Shown: in pieces, positions 1 to 8,665 of the stretch
Layout: the number at the start of each line of letters is the position of its first letter
How positions within the stretch are numbered: position 1 is the first letter of the stretch
Assembly: GCF_003943615.1 (NCBI RefSeq)
Contig: NZ_RJPZ01000002.1
Coordinates: 124,001 to 188,000 of the forward strand
DNA length: 64,000 nucleotides
DNA from: Streptococcus australis
GTDB lineage: Bacteria > Bacillota > Bacilli > Lactobacillales > Streptococcaceae
Direction of reading: 5' to 3'
Position numbers and translations under genes: made by a program
Notes under the pieces: generated by a model
Databases searched by the model: none
What the model was told of the DNA's origin: nothing
Seen by the model: the letters and a program-made list of their open reading frames with translations, nothing else

Positions 1-571
1 GTTCATTCTTATCTGCTACGACAATGATGTTTCCTTCGGCAGATCCTTTTTCATCAAGTACCTTAGCAACCAACTCAATTCCTTCACGAGCTGTTTTGGC
101 ACGTGGAAGAACCAAGTCTACCATAGCAGCTTCAGCCAAGCCATTTTTCACAAGTGGATCTGCTTCCAAAATCTTATCGTGTGGGGTTGCAGATACGGTA
201 GAAGTCATGGAAACGCCCGCTTCGTTAAAGCCATGTGCTCCGAAGTTCCCGTTGGAACCATCTCCATGGGCTGCATCATAAGTTGCGGTATATTTCATTT
301 CATGACTCAAGTGAGGATAAGCAAAGCCGTTGGATTCGTCCTCCAACATATCCCCATCCTTATAGTCTTTGGCAGGTACCACTTCATAGGTTTTATTGTG
401 GCGACCACCATCGGGCGCATAAGGATAGTCTTCAGTCCGCCCAAAGAGCATGGAACCATCAGTCGTGAGTTCTTTCCCAACAATGAAGGCTGAGCAGGCC
501 TGCGCAACTTGAACTGGAATCAAGGCAAAGACCATCAAAGCAATCATCAGTTTGACCAGTAGTTTTCTCAT
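1..571 (-). CDS. Secreted C69-family dipeptidase, 3' end beyond the window
   Basis: The 5' end is complete and about 190 codons are visible before the left edge. Residues 1-25 form a signal peptide (MRKLLVKLMIALMVFALIPV then QVAQA) directly followed by CSAFIVG. In peptidase family C69 (PepD-like Ntn hydrolases) the cysteine exposed by processing is the N-terminal nucleophile. The following GKELTTDGSMLFGRTEDY stretch is the family hallmark. It should be an exported or surface dipeptidase that supplies amino acids. The start is supported by an AAGGAG Shine-Dalgarno (SD) sequence a few bases upstream and a good promoter at 654-682. Substrate is not predictable. Confidence 0.85.
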   Translation of the reverse strand, partial: MRKLLVKLMIALMVFALIPVQVAQACSAFIVGKELTTDGSMLFGRTEDYPYAPDGGRHNKTYEVVPAKDYKDGDMLEDESNGFAYPHLSHEMKYTATYDAAHGDGSNGNFGAHGFNEAGVSMTSTVSATPHDKILEADPLVKNGLAEAAMVDLVLPRAKTAREGIELVAKVLDEKGSAEGNIIVVADKNE

Positions 572-653
572 AGTCGATCTCCTTTATGACTACAAAAGAG
601 GCTAGAAAATCAATTTCAAGCCGACGAAAAACAACTATACCAACGCTACCTTC

Positions 654-682
654 AGTATACCCCTATCCAGATAAAAATGCAA
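654..682 (-). promoter_or_regulatory. Sigma-A promoter for the C69 dipeptidase gene
   Basis: On the minus strand TTGCAT (677-682) is separated by exactly 17 bases from TATACT (654-659). It lies about 80 bases upstream of the dipeptidase start and just downstream of the smpB terminator. Confidence 0.65.
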
Positions 683-705
683 GCGGTTTCAAGAAGAGAA
701 ATTTA

Positions 706-749
706 AAAATAGGAACAGTTTTCAGCCCTTGCTTCAGCTGTTCCTATTT
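706..749 (-). terminator. Intrinsic terminator after smpB
   Basis: Minus-strand stem AAATAGGAACAG / CTGTTCCTATTT is followed by T residues, immediately downstream of the smpB stop. Confidence 0.8.
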
Positions 750-755
750 CTTACT

Positions 756-1223
756 TTAACGCGTATTGTATTGTTTCATGACACGAGCAATGTCACGATT
801 TTGTTCCCGCCGTTTGATGGATTCACGTTTGTCATAATCGTGCTTCCCTTTGGCTAAGCCTAACAAGAGCTTAGCATAACCATCCTTAAGGTAAACCTTA
901 AGGGGAACTAGAGTCATCCCAGTCCCTTTAGTTTCCTGCTCCAGTTTTTGAATCTGTTTCTTATGCAGCAAGAGTTTGCGACGGCGTTCTGGGTCTTGAT
1001 TCCAGATATTGCCTTCCTCATAGGGAGCAATATGAACATTGCTGAGCCAGACTTCCCCATTTTTGACTTGGGCAAATCCATCCTTGAGGTTGATACGAGC
1101 TGCTCGAACACTCTTGATTTCTGTACCAGTGAGGACCATTCCTGCTTCAATGGTATCAACAATTGTATAATCGTGGCTTGCTTTCTTATTTTGTGCGACG
1201 ACCTTTCCCTCGCCCTTTGCCAT
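756..1223 (-). CDS. smpB: SsrA-binding protein SmpB
   Basis: This 155-residue protein is the usual SmpB length. SmpB binds tmRNA and delivers it to stalled ribosomes for trans-translation. Family blocks are intact: [19 protein letters not shown] at the N-terminus, [14 protein letters not shown], the [13 protein letters not shown] block, [14 protein letters not shown], and a basic C-terminal tail ([14 protein letters not shown]) that occupies the mRNA channel. The first 38 bases overlap the 3' end of rnr in another frame, so expression is probably translationally coupled. RNase R is the partner nuclease that degrades tmRNA-tagged messages, and the secG-rnr-smpB order is conserved in pneumococcus. 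Confidence 0.97.
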   Translation of the reverse strand: MAKGEGKVVAQNKKASHDYTIVDTIEAGMVLTGTEIKSVRAARINLKDGFAQVKNGEVWLSNVHIAPYEEGNIWNQDPERRRKLLLHKKQIQKLEQETKGTGMTLVPLKVYLKDGYAKLLLGLAKGKHDYDKRESIKRREQNRDIARVMKQYNTR

Positions 1224-3543
1224 GCTTAGCTCCTTTCTTAGCTACTTCCTTGTAAAAAGGTTTCTTACTCTTTTTCTTCTTGTCTTTTGGTGAATGCTTG
1301 CGCTTGTTCTCTCTAAAGCCTCCTTGCTTTCGTTCTTCTTTCTTAGAAGAAGGGTGCTTAGAGTGTCCATTTCGATCTTTACGGCCCGATGCTTTAGTGA
1401 CTTTTTCAATCAAATCCAGCTCACTTGGGATATACGAAAAATCAATCTCACCAGTCATCTTATCCGCTCTTTCGACCCTGATTCGGATCTCCTGACCGAC
1501 ACGGAAAGTGACGCCTGATTTTTCCCCGCGCAAGGTCAAATCGCGCTCGTTAAAATGATAAAAACCAGGTAAGGTGGTGATGTGGATCAAACCTTCTACA
1601 GTATTTGGCAATTCAACAAAGAGACCAAACTTGACGACACTGGACACCAGAGCATCGTACTCTTCGCCAACATAGTCCTCCATGTACTCTGCCTTCTTCA
1701 TGGCTTCTACTTCCCGTTCCGCATCAATGGCGCGGCGTTCCCGACTAGAGGATTGGCTAGCAATATCTGGAATGACCTGTTCAAAATGGCTAGCCACTTC
1801 AGAATCTTTTCCATACTCTCGCACCATGCGGTGGACTAATAAGTCTGGATACCGGCGAATCGGACTGGTGAAGTGAGTATAGAACTCAGCTGCTAGCCCA
1901 TAGTGTCCGTGGTTGTGCTCGGAATAACGCGCTTGCTGCATGGAACGAAGCAACATCATAGACAAGACATCAGCATAGGGTTCCCCTTCTACCTTCTTCA
2001 TGATGTCCTGCAAGGTTTCCTGACTCATGGAATTAGCTGTCCCATAAATTGGAAGGCCAAAACTAGAAGCATAATCGATAAACTTTTGCACCTTCTCTGC
2101 TTTGGGTTCTTCGTGAATCCGGTAAATAAAGGGAAGTTTTCGTTTGGCAAAATGCTCAGCTACTGTCTCATTGGCGATCAGCATGAAGGATTCAATCATC
2201 CGTTCTGCAACCCCACGTTGGCGCAAGACGATGTCTACTGGTTTTCCTTGAGGATTGACCAGGATTTTTGCTTCATTGGTATCAAAGTTCAGGGCTCCTC
2301 GTTTTTCCCGCATTCCTTCTAAGATCTGATGAAGACCAACCATGGCTTCGATACTTGGGACAATGGCTTGGTATTCCTCACGCTTCTCCTGGTCTCCAGC
2401 AATGATCTCATTGACATCGCTATAGGTCATACGGAAAGTCGTTTTAATGACAGTTTGGGTGATCTGGTAACGAAGTACCCGACCACGCTGGTCAATCTCC
2501 ATAATGGCTGATTGGGTCAAGCGATCCACTTGAGGATTTAGGGAACAAATCCCATTGGAAAGTCGCTCAGGTAACATGGGCACGACCCGGTCTGTCACAT
2601 AGACAGAGGTTGCCCGGTTGAGGGCTTCCTTGTCCAAGGCCGAACCTTCGGTCACATAATAAGAGACATCAGCTATGTGAACGCCAAGCTCAAAATTCCC
2701 ACCTTCCAAACGCTTGATGTGAACCGCATCATCCAAGTCCTTGGCATCGGCACCATCAATGGTAAAGATGATTTCATCTCGAAGATCCAAACGTCCCTCC
2801 ATATCCTTCTCACTAGGCTGGTCTGGGATGCTTTCTGCTTCTTTGAGGACTGCTTCTGGAAATTCTGAGACGATATCCATAGACTCTAAAACTTCCAAGA
2901 CATCGATCCCAGGATCTGTCACATGCCCAACCACATCTTGTACTGAGGCAACAAAGTAATTGTGCTTCCGACTTGGATACTGTTCAATAGCTACCTTGAG
3001 AACTTCCGTTCCCTCTAATTGTAGGGCAGGTTTTTTCACGTAGATGCGTTGGCTAATCTTTTGATTCTTTGAAAGGATGTAGCCTGCATATTTGGGTTTT
3101 TCCTCATCCAAAACAATCTGGCCGACAACTGTTTGGAGACTATGCTCCAAGACATCAATGATTTTCCCCTCTGCCGCTGTCCCCTTTTGCCGATCGGCTA
3201 CCTTGGTGATCACAACCTCAACTGTATCTCCATCAATGGCGTGGTTGACATCATTTCGTCCAATAAAGAGATCCTCTTCTTCCCCCTCTAAGCTGACAAA
3301 ACCAAAGCCACTTTTATGAGCATGAAAAATCCCTTTCACAGTAATGGTCCCTTTTGGTTTAGCATCAAGGAGACTTAAAAAGCCATTTTCTTCAAAGGTT
3401 AGTTGACGACGTCGCTCCATTAGCGAAATGGTCTTAATCAGTTCACGAAAACCTTTGGCATCTGTACTCCCAATGGCTTGTGCCAATTGATCAACCTGAG
3501 CTTTTCCCTTCTGTTTTAAATAATCAATAATTTTACTTTTCAT
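1186..3543 (-). CDS. rnr: Ribonuclease R (3'-5' exoribonuclease)
   Basis: A 785-residue RNase II-family enzyme that degrades structured RNA. Visible order: N-terminal winged-helix region ([18 protein letters not shown]), cold-shock domain ([25 protein letters not shown]), RNB catalytic core with the acidic block [17 protein letters not shown] (about residues 260-276), [16 protein letters not shown], a C-terminal S1 domain (about 640-720) and a Lys-rich tail ending [13 protein letters not shown]. The SD GGAGG (3564-3568) lies 20 bases from the ATG, with a small hairpin between (see findings). A terminator separates it from secG, so transcription may be partly independent. Confidence 0.96.
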   Translation of the reverse strand: MKSKIIDYLKQKGKAQVDQLAQAIGSTDAKGFRELIKTISLMERRRQLTFEENGFLSLLDAKPKGTITVKGIFHAHKSGFGFVSLEGEEEDLFIGRNDVNHAIDGDTVEVVITKVADRQKGTAAEGKIIDVLEHSLQTVVGQIVLDEEKPKYAGYILSKNQKISQRIYVKKPALQLEGTEVLKVAIEQYPSRKHNYFVASVQDVVGHVTDPGIDVLEVLESMDIVSEFPEAVLKEAESIPDQPSEKDMEGRLDLRDEIIFTIDGADAKDLDDAVHIKRLEGGNFELGVHIADVSYYVTEGSALDKEALNRATSVYVTDRVVPMLPERLSNGICSLNPQVDRLTQSAIMEIDQRGRVLRYQITQTVIKTTFRMTYSDVNEIIAGDQEKREEYQAIVPSIEAMVGLHQILEGMREKRGALNFDTNEAKILVNPQGKPVDIVLRQRGVAERMIESFMLIANETVAEHFAKRKLPFIYRIHEEPKAEKVQKFIDYASSFGLPIYGTANSMSQETLQDIMKKVEGEPYADVLSMMLLRSMQQARYSEHNHGHYGLAAEFYTHFTSPIRRYPDLLVHRMVREYGKDSEVASHFEQVIPDIASQSSSRERRAIDAEREVEAMKKAEYMEDYVGEEYDALVSSVVKFGLFVELPNTVEGLIHITTLPGFYHFNERDLTLRGEKSGVTFRVGQEIRIRVERADKMTGEIDFSYIPSELDLIEKVTKASGRKDRNGHSKHPSSKKEERKQGGFRENKRKHSPKDKKKKSKKPFYKEVAKKGAKHGKGRGKGRRTK

Positions 3544-3636
3544 ATCTTGCGCTGGATAGCCAGCCTCCTTTATTTACTTTCTTTTAGAGAGATTTCTTTA
3601 CAAGTGACAATCTCCCCATCAAACGACTCATAGATG

Positions 3637-3668
3637 AAAAAATAGGCAAAGACAATGTCTAAGCCTAT
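3637..3668 (-). terminator. Terminator or attenuator between secG and rnr
   Basis: Minus-strand stem ATAGGCTTAGAC / GTCTTTGCCTAT (with G-T pairs) is followed by TTTTTT, two bases after the secG stop. It probably reduces read-through from secG into rnr-smpB. Confidence 0.7.
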
Positions 3669-3669
3669 C

Positions 3670-3903
3670 TTATTTACTGGATAATACCATTAAAATCATC
3701 GCAATGAGTAACCAAAGGAAAATCATTACTCCTGTAAGTCGTTGCATCACTGCTTCGAATCCACGAGCTTTTGAACGTTCGAACAAATCATTTGAACTTG
3801 CATCGAATACGTTGCTAGATTGATTTTTAGTTGGTTGCATGAAGATAGCAATAATAATTAATACAGATAGTACCAATAAAATAGTAATCAACGGTTTAGT
3901 CAT
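3670..3903 (-). CDS. secG: Preprotein translocase subunit SecG
   Basis: A 77-residue membrane protein of the SecYEG channel. It has two hydrophobic segments (ITILLVLSVLIIIAIF near residues 5-20 and GVMIFLWLLIAMILMVL near 55-73) around the conserved MQPTKNQSSNVFDASSNDLF loop. I chose the ATG at 3903, giving MTKPLITILLV, because AAGGAG lies at normal spacing; an in-frame ATG farther upstream has no such site and would add a basic extension absent from streptococcal SecG. It sits between rpmG and rnr. Confidence 0.93.
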   Translation of the reverse strand: MTKPLITILLVLSVLIIIAIFMQPTKNQSSNVFDASSNDLFERSKARGFEAVMQRLTGVMIFLWLLIAMILMVLSSK

Positions 3904-3946
3904 AATTAAAAAACTCCTTAAAATCTTACCTATTTTACCATAAAAA

Positions 3947-4096
3947 TCATTTCGTTTCAAGATGTAATGTCACTTTTCTCTCTTTGGGACAATACTTCAA
4001 AACTTCAATTTTTTCCGGGTGGGTCTTCATATTTTTGCTTGTCAAATAATTCTGACTGCCACAACTCGTGCAGGTTAGTTGTACTTTAATGCGCAC
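3947..4096 (-). CDS. rpmG: 50S ribosomal protein L33 (bL33), GTG start
   Basis: A 49-residue protein starting at GTG and read as [20 protein letters not shown], ending TLHLETK. The CxxC pair (CTSC) and the later [12 protein letters not shown] block are typical of L33; the second zinc pair is reduced to one Cys. It is very close to pneumococcal L33 encoded next to secG. The first 11 bases overlap the end of pmrA, and no strong SD is visible, which suggests translational coupling to the transporter gene. Confidence 0.88.
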   Translation of the reverse strand: MRIKVQLTCTSCGSQNYLTSKNMKTHPEKIEVLKYCPKERKVTLHLETK

Positions 4097-5219
4097 TGAT
4101 TTCTCTCACTTTCAAATACTTTCTAAAGATGAATAAAAGGAAGGCTAAATCTGTAAAAGCTAGAATAGCAGTCCCATAGAATACCCAATGGTAATTGACA
4201 TGCATGGCGATACTAGAGCCCATCACGGGACCAAGAACTCCCCCTACATAAAAGAAGAGTTGATTGTAACTAAAAATCCGAGAGATCCCTTCTTTGGGAG
4301 TCATACGGTTTAAGAGGGCGGTCACACCTGGCATCAAGGCCCCTGTTCCAATACCAAATAAGAATCGAAGAAGACCTAATTGAAAAGGGGTCTGAGCAAG
4401 GGCACAGAAGATATAGAGGATCCCACTATAGAGAAGGGCCAAGAGCAAAAGGCGGTGATTGCCAATTCTATCTCCTAGCTTACCCATCCAACCGGAAGTG
4501 AGGATACTGGAAATCCCCATCGCTGATACAATCAAGCCGGAAACAAAGATAATATTGTTACTCTGGCCTAACTCCCGCACATACAAAGGAAGAATGGGAG
4601 AAATAGACTGGCCAATCATCTGGATGGTCATACTGGTCAAAAAGAGACCTAGTAAAATGTCCTTATGCTGGATAGAAGCCAGTAAAGTCCAGCTTGAAAT
4701 GTGCTCCTCCTTCGAAATTTGTTGGTAGTCTTCCTCAATGCCCCACCAGGTCAAAACAGAGACGAGAAAGAGGAAAAAACCAACGAGGAGAAAGACATTA
4801 CGCATTCCAAATTGCTCTGCAATCAATCCCCCCAACAGGGGTCCCATCAAGGTACCTGCAATGGTTCCTGTCGATAAGGTCCCTAAAGCATACCCAGATT
4901 GATTCTTTGGCACCTGACTAGCAATGAGTGCCGTGCTGTTAGGAACAAAGCCTGAAAAGACACCATTTAATAAGCGTAGGAGCAATAACCAAAAGACGGA
5001 GGGGACAAAAGCGATTCCTCCCATGGTCAAGGTCATGGCAATCGAGGCTCTCAGCATCATGGGTTTACGACCATAGCGATCTGCCAAGCTCCCCCAGATT
5101 GGGGCCATCAGGGCAGATGTCAAGGAGGAGGAGGCAACAGCAATCCCTGCATAAAAAGGAACGGCCGGACTTCTCACTCCCAACTCCTCCACAAATAGGG
5201 CCATAAATGGGACCACCAA
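4086..5219 (-). CDS. pmrA: PmrA-like MFS multidrug efflux protein, start region irregular
   Basis: A major-facilitator transporter with about 12 hydrophobic segments. It shows the A-type motif [13 protein letters not shown] after TM2 and its repeat [14 protein letters not shown] in the second half. Pneumococcal PmrA, at the same locus, exports fluoroquinolones and dyes by proton antiport. The coordinates start at an internal TTG that yields [13 protein letters not shown]. Family-like sequence (KWRRNLFIAWIGCFFVGASL) continues in frame upstream to a TAG at 5313-5315 with no ATG, GTG or TTG at a sensible place. The expected ATG (5303-5305, overlapping the coaE stop as ATGA) is in another frame. 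The gene is therefore either frameshifted at its 5' end or uses a rare start such as ATT at 5297. Confidence 0.8.
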   Translation of the reverse strand: MVVPFMALFVEELGVRSPAVPFYAGIAVASSSLTSALMAPIWGSLADRYGRKPMMLRASIAMTLTMGGIAFVPSVFWLLLLRLLNGVFSGFVPNSTALIASQVPKNQSGYALGTLSTGTIAGTLMGPLLGGLIAEQFGMRNVFLLVGFFLFLVSVLTWWGIEEDYQQISKEEHISSWTLLASIQHKDILLGLFLTSMTIQMIGQSISPILPLYVRELGQSNNIIFVSGLIVSAMGISSILTSGWMGKLGDRIGNHRLLLLALLYSGILYIFCALAQTPFQLGLLRFLFGIGTGALMPGVTALLNRMTPKEGISRIFSYNQLFFYVGGVLGPVMGSSIAMHVNYHWVFYGTAILAFTDLAFLLFIFRKYLKVREISAH

Positions 5220-5301
5220 TGAAAGACTGGCCCCTACAAAAAAACAACCAATCCATGCAATGAAAAGATTTCTACGCCATTTTATTTCCTGTGAAATAAG
5301 A

Positions 5302-5898
5302 TCATCTTCTTTCTATTTGTTCTATAGCCCTATCGATTTGCTGATAGAGGTGATCACGCTTGCTATTGTTATCGATCACGAGATCGACAAAAGCTTTTTT
5401 CTCCTCCAGAGACATCTGGGCCGCCAAACGATCACGGGCCTGAACCTCTGTCAAAGCATTTCTTTCCATCAATCGTTGCAACTGGGTATCTTCCGTCACA
5501 TAGACCAGCCAGACTTGGTCAAACCAGTCCTGATAGTCTTGCTCAAGCAACAAGGGGATATCCATGAAAAAAATCTCTTCTGATACTGCCAGTCGTTCCC
5601 GTTCTCGCTCCAGAGCTTTGCGTATAATGCTCCCTTGTATTCGATTTGACCAGGCGATCTCTTTTTGGCTTGAAAAGATGCGTTCAGCCAGTGCTGGACG
5701 ATTCAAGTCTCCAGTATCTAGGAGGATTTCTGTCCCAAAATGCTCTACCAAGGCTTGATAGAGTTCTCCACCTGGTGCCTGTAGGTCATGGACCACTCGA
5801 TCAGCATCGATGACTGAATAGCCTTTTTCACTCAGATAGGAGGTGACAGTAGACTTTCCTGAAGCAATCCCTCCTGTTAATCCAATGATTCTCGCCAT
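5302..5898 (-). CDS. coaE: Dephospho-CoA kinase
   Basis: A 198-residue P-loop kinase that phosphorylates the ribose 3'-OH of dephospho-CoA, the last step of CoA synthesis. It begins MARIIGLTGGIASGKSTVTS with an intact Walker A, followed by the VIDADRVVHDL substrate motif and the IPLLLEQDYQDWFDQVWLVY core. The ATG directly abuts the mutM stop (TAGATG), so the two genes are one transcript and likely translationally coupled. Its 3' end overlaps the expected pmrA start. Confidence 0.96.
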   Translation of the reverse strand: MARIIGLTGGIASGKSTVTSYLSEKGYSVIDADRVVHDLQAPGGELYQALVEHFGTEILLDTGDLNRPALAERIFSSQKEIAWSNRIQGSIIRKALERERERLAVSEEIFFMDIPLLLEQDYQDWFDQVWLVYVTEDTQLQRLMERNALTEVQARDRLAAQMSLEEKKAFVDLVIDNNSKRDHLYQQIDRAIEQIERR

Positions 5899-6723
5899 CT
5901 AGTTCTCCTTTTGGCAGTGGGGACAAAAATGGGTTCCGCGTCCCCCCAGCTGGATTTTTTCAATCGGTGTTCCACAGCGGAGACAAGGCTTACCTGTCTT
6001 TCCATAGACTTGATGTTCTTCCTGCATAGTGCCATCTTCTCCAAAAGCATTGCTGTAGGAACGAATGGTGGAGCCACCTTTCTCCACAGCCTGAGCTAGT
6101 ACGGCAATTGTTTCTTTGCGAATGGCTCTGGCTTCTGTAGCAGTCAAGCTTTGCCCCAAACGGGCTGGATGAACCTTGGCTCGATAGAGCACCTCGTCCA
6201 CATAGATATTGCCCAGACCAGCCACTAATTTTTGATCCAAAAGGTCTGATTTAATGGGCTTCTTTGATTTTTTAAGAGCTGCTTGGAAGGCTGGTCCTTT
6301 AAATTCCGCTTCCGTCGGCTCAGGACCAATTTTTTTATTCAAAAAATAGCTGTCTACAAGCTCAGGGACTAAGACTTCCATGGTCCCAAACTTACGGACA
6401 TCTTCATAGACCAAGGTACTACCATCTGTAAAGTGAAAGAAGACATGGGCGTGCTTGCGGAGAGGGACCTCGTCTGGATAAAAGAAATACTTGCCTTCCA
6501 TCCGCAAATGGGAGATCAAAACCAAATCCGTCAGATAAAACAAGAGGTATTTCCCACGACGCCCCATGGATCGAATCTCTTGACCTGGAAGATCTTGACG
6601 AAAAGCATCCAAATCTGTCTGAATCATCTTAGGATACTTTACTTCCACGGATTGGATGGTTTTCCCTAGAATTAATTTCTCAAGACCACGTCGGACGGTC
6701 TCAACTTCTGGTAACTCGGGCAT
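5899..6723 (-). CDS. mutM: Formamidopyrimidine-DNA glycosylase (MutM/Fpg)
   Basis: A 274-residue base-excision repair enzyme for 8-oxoguanine and FapyG. It starts [17 protein letters not shown], where Pro2 (after Met removal) is the catalytic nucleophile and E3 follows. [21 protein letters not shown] is the H2TH region, and the C-terminal zinc finger is [20 protein letters not shown] then CPHC. The start at 6723 is fixed by this N-terminus and by AGGAG directly upstream; an upstream in-frame extension does not belong to the family. Confidence 0.97.
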   Translation of the reverse strand: MPELPEVETVRRGLEKLILGKTIQSVEVKYPKMIQTDLDAFRQDLPGQEIRSMGRRGKYLLFYLTDLVLISHLRMEGKYFFYPDEVPLRKHAHVFFHFTDGSTLVYEDVRKFGTMEVLVPELVDSYFLNKKIGPEPTEAEFKGPAFQAALKKSKKPIKSDLLDQKLVAGLGNIYVDEVLYRAKVHPARLGQSLTATEARAIRKETIAVLAQAVEKGGSTIRSYSNAFGEDGTMQEEHQVYGKTGKPCLRCGTPIEKIQLGGRGTHFCPHCQKEN

Positions 6724-6768
6724 AGAACTCCTTTCAAAAACAAGAAGCAGGCTTCTGCCCACCTCTTC

Positions 6769-7668
6769 TTAATATTCTTTTTCGTTGTATCCGAAATCGG
6801 CAAGGTCTAATTTCTTATCTCGCCAATTTTTCTTAACCTTGACCCAGGTTTCTAGGAAGACTTTGTCCCCCAGCATCAGTTCAATATCCTTACGCGCAAG
6901 GGTTCCAATCTTCTTGAGCATGGCACCGCCTTTTCCGATGATAATCCCTTTTTGGCTATCACGTTCCACCATGATGGTCGCACGGATATGGACTTTATCG
7001 GTTTCCTCATCCCGCTTCATAGAATCTACGACTACTGCAACAGAATGGGGAATTTCTTCCCGCGTCAAGTGCAAGACCTTTTCACGAATCATTTCAGAGA
7101 CCAAGAAACGCTCTGGGTGGTCGGTAATCTGATCAGCAGGAAAATATTGGAAACCTTCTTCTAAGTTTTCGCTCAAAATATCAATCAAATGCGAAACATT
7201 ATTTCCTTGCAGGGCTGAAATCGGCACAATTTCCTTGAAGTCCATTTGACTACGGAAATCATCGATTTGCGCCAAGAGTTGGTCTGGGTGTACCTTGTCG
7301 ATCTTATTCACCACAAGGATAACGGACACCTTGGCAGCCTTGAGACGTTCGATAATCATATCGTCACCCTTCCCACGTGGTTCATCTGCCGGCACCATAA
7401 AGAGAACCGTATCGACTTCCCGAAGGGTACTATAGGCCGACTCTACCATGAAGTCTCCAAGGGCTGTCTTGGGTTTGTGAATCCCTGGCGTATCGATAAA
7501 GACAATCTGTTCCTTATCGGTCGTGTAGATTCCCATAATCTTGTTGCGCGTTGTCTGCGCCTTATCACTCATGATAGCAATTTTTTGCCCCATGACGTGG
7601 TTCAAAAAAGTTGACTTCCCCACATTGGGACGTCCTAAAATAGCTACAAAGCCTGATTTAAATGTCAT
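6769..7668 (-). CDS. era: GTPase Era
   Basis: A 299-residue GTPase that binds 16S rRNA and aids 30S maturation. The G1 motif is [10 protein letters not shown]3 is DTPGIHKP, G4 is NKID and G5 includes ISALQG. The C-terminal KH domain has [19 protein letters not shown]. It is preceded by AAGGAAAC-like SD and follows dgkA in the ybeY-dgkA-era-mutM-coaE run, an order conserved in streptococci. Confidence 0.97.
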   Translation of the reverse strand: MTFKSGFVAILGRPNVGKSTFLNHVMGQKIAIMSDKAQTTRNKIMGIYTTDKEQIVFIDTPGIHKPKTALGDFMVESAYSTLREVDTVLFMVPADEPRGKGDDMIIERLKAAKVSVILVVNKIDKVHPDQLLAQIDDFRSQMDFKEIVPISALQGNNVSHLIDILSENLEEGFQYFPADQITDHPERFLVSEMIREKVLHLTREEIPHSVAVVVDSMKRDEETDKVHIRATIMVERDSQKGIIIGKGGAMLKKIGTLARKDIELMLGDKVFLETWVKVKKNWRDKKLDLADFGYNEKEY

Positions 7669-7697
7669 AGTTTCCTTTCATGAGGGAAATATCCCCC

Positions 7698-8096
7698 TTA
7701 TCCAAATACTAGAGCCCATAATTTGGGAACAAATATCATGAGACCCGTCACCAAGGCAAAGCCCGAAATAACGAGAACTGCTCCTGCCGCCATATCCTTG
7801 GCGTTTTTGGCCAGCATGGAGAAGTGGTAATCACTCGCCAAATCCACTACATTTTCAAGAGCAGAATTCATGATTTCAAAGGCAATGACCAAAGAAACAC
7901 TTAAGAGTAGAAAGAGCCACTCTGTTGCTGAAATGCCAAAAAGAAAGCCTGCAACAATCGCTAAGATAGCTGAAAGAGCATGCTTGCGCATATTTCGTTC
8001 TTCTTTAAAGGCTGTAAAAATCCCTGTTAAAGCAAATTCAAGACTGGCAATCAGTTCTCGATTTTTCCATTTTCGTTTATTGTCTTGTGAGTCCAT
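7698..8096 (-). CDS. dgkA: Diacylglycerol/undecaprenol kinase (DgkA family)
   Basis: A 132-residue integral membrane kinase. The family signature [20 protein letters not shown] is followed by three membrane segments and the [19 protein letters not shown] catalytic block. In Gram-positives this family mainly phosphorylates undecaprenol, recycling the cell-wall lipid carrier. It overlaps the 3' end of ybeY by 20 bases, consistent with coupling. Exact lipid substrate is inferred from relatives. Confidence 0.93.
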   Translation of the reverse strand: MDSQDNKRKWKNRELIASLEFALTGIFTAFKEERNMRKHALSAILAIVAGFLFGISATEWLFLLLSVSLVIAFEIMNSALENVVDLASDYHFSMLAKNAKDMAAGAVLVISGFALVTGLMIFVPKLWALVFG

Positions 8097-8574
8097 AGGC
8101 TGTCAAAATCTCTTCCTGTAAGCCAAACATTTCCTTCTCTTCTTCCGGAGTGTAGTGATCATAACCGTTGATATGAAGGAAGCCATGCACTGCTAAGAAG
8201 CCCATCTCGCGCTCAAAGCTATGGCCATACTCAGCTGCTTGCTCACGCGCCTTATCTACAGAAATAAAGAGCTCTCCAATATAGGTATCAAACTCGGCCA
8301 TCATTTCTGCCAATTCTGGGTGGTCTTCTAAATCTTCTTCTGAAAAAGCAATGTCCATCTCTGGTTTGTATTCCAGACTAATCACATCCGTTGGGCGATC
8401 CGTATCACGGTATTCCAAGTTCAATTCATGGCTGCGTTCGTTGGTTACAAAGGTTACTGCCATTTCCTTGTCTTCTTTGCCCAATTTTTTTGCAGCAAAT
8501 TCTAAAATTTCCTGGGTTTGTTTGATTATTTCTTGAGAGACTTGACCGGTCTCATCAACCATTTCAATATACAT
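8077..8574 (-). CDS. ybeY: Endoribonuclease YbeY
   Basis: A 165-residue metalloprotein that acts in 16S rRNA 3'-end maturation and ribosome quality control. The zinc motif [11 protein letters not shown] (H-x3-H-x5-H) is near residues 130-140. [20 protein letters not shown] and TDVISLEY are the other conserved blocks. It is the first gene of the downstream housekeeping run; an extended -10 promoter at 8600-8605 precedes it. Confidence 0.95.
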   Translation of the reverse strand: MYIEMVDETGQVSQEIIKQTQEILEFAAKKLGKEDKEMAVTFVTNERSHELNLEYRDTDRPTDVISLEYKPEMDIAFSEEDLEDHPELAEMMAEFDTYIGELFISVDKAREQAAEYGHSFEREMGFLAVHGFLHINGYDHYTPEEEKEMFGLQEEILTAYGLTRQ

Positions 8575-8599
8575 CTTGGATCACCTCACTATCATTTCA

Positions 8600-8605
8600 A
8601 TTATA
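8600..8605 (-). promoter_or_regulatory. Extended -10 promoter for ybeY operon
   Basis: Minus-strand TGCTATAAT (TGn extended -10) lies about 25 bases before the ybeY ATG and directly after the terminator of the exporter operon. No good -35 is visible. Confidence 0.45.
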
Positions 8606-8608
8606 GCA

Positions 8609-8640
8609 TAAAAATAGCGTATATACTAGAATACACGCTA
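8609..8640 (-). terminator. Terminator after the BmrCD-like exporter operon
   Basis: Minus-strand stem TAGCGTGTAT / ATATACGCTA followed by TTTTTA, 25 bases after the exporter stop codon. Confidence 0.75.
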
Positions 8641-8665
8641 CTTTTACTATTTGAAGAATACCCTT

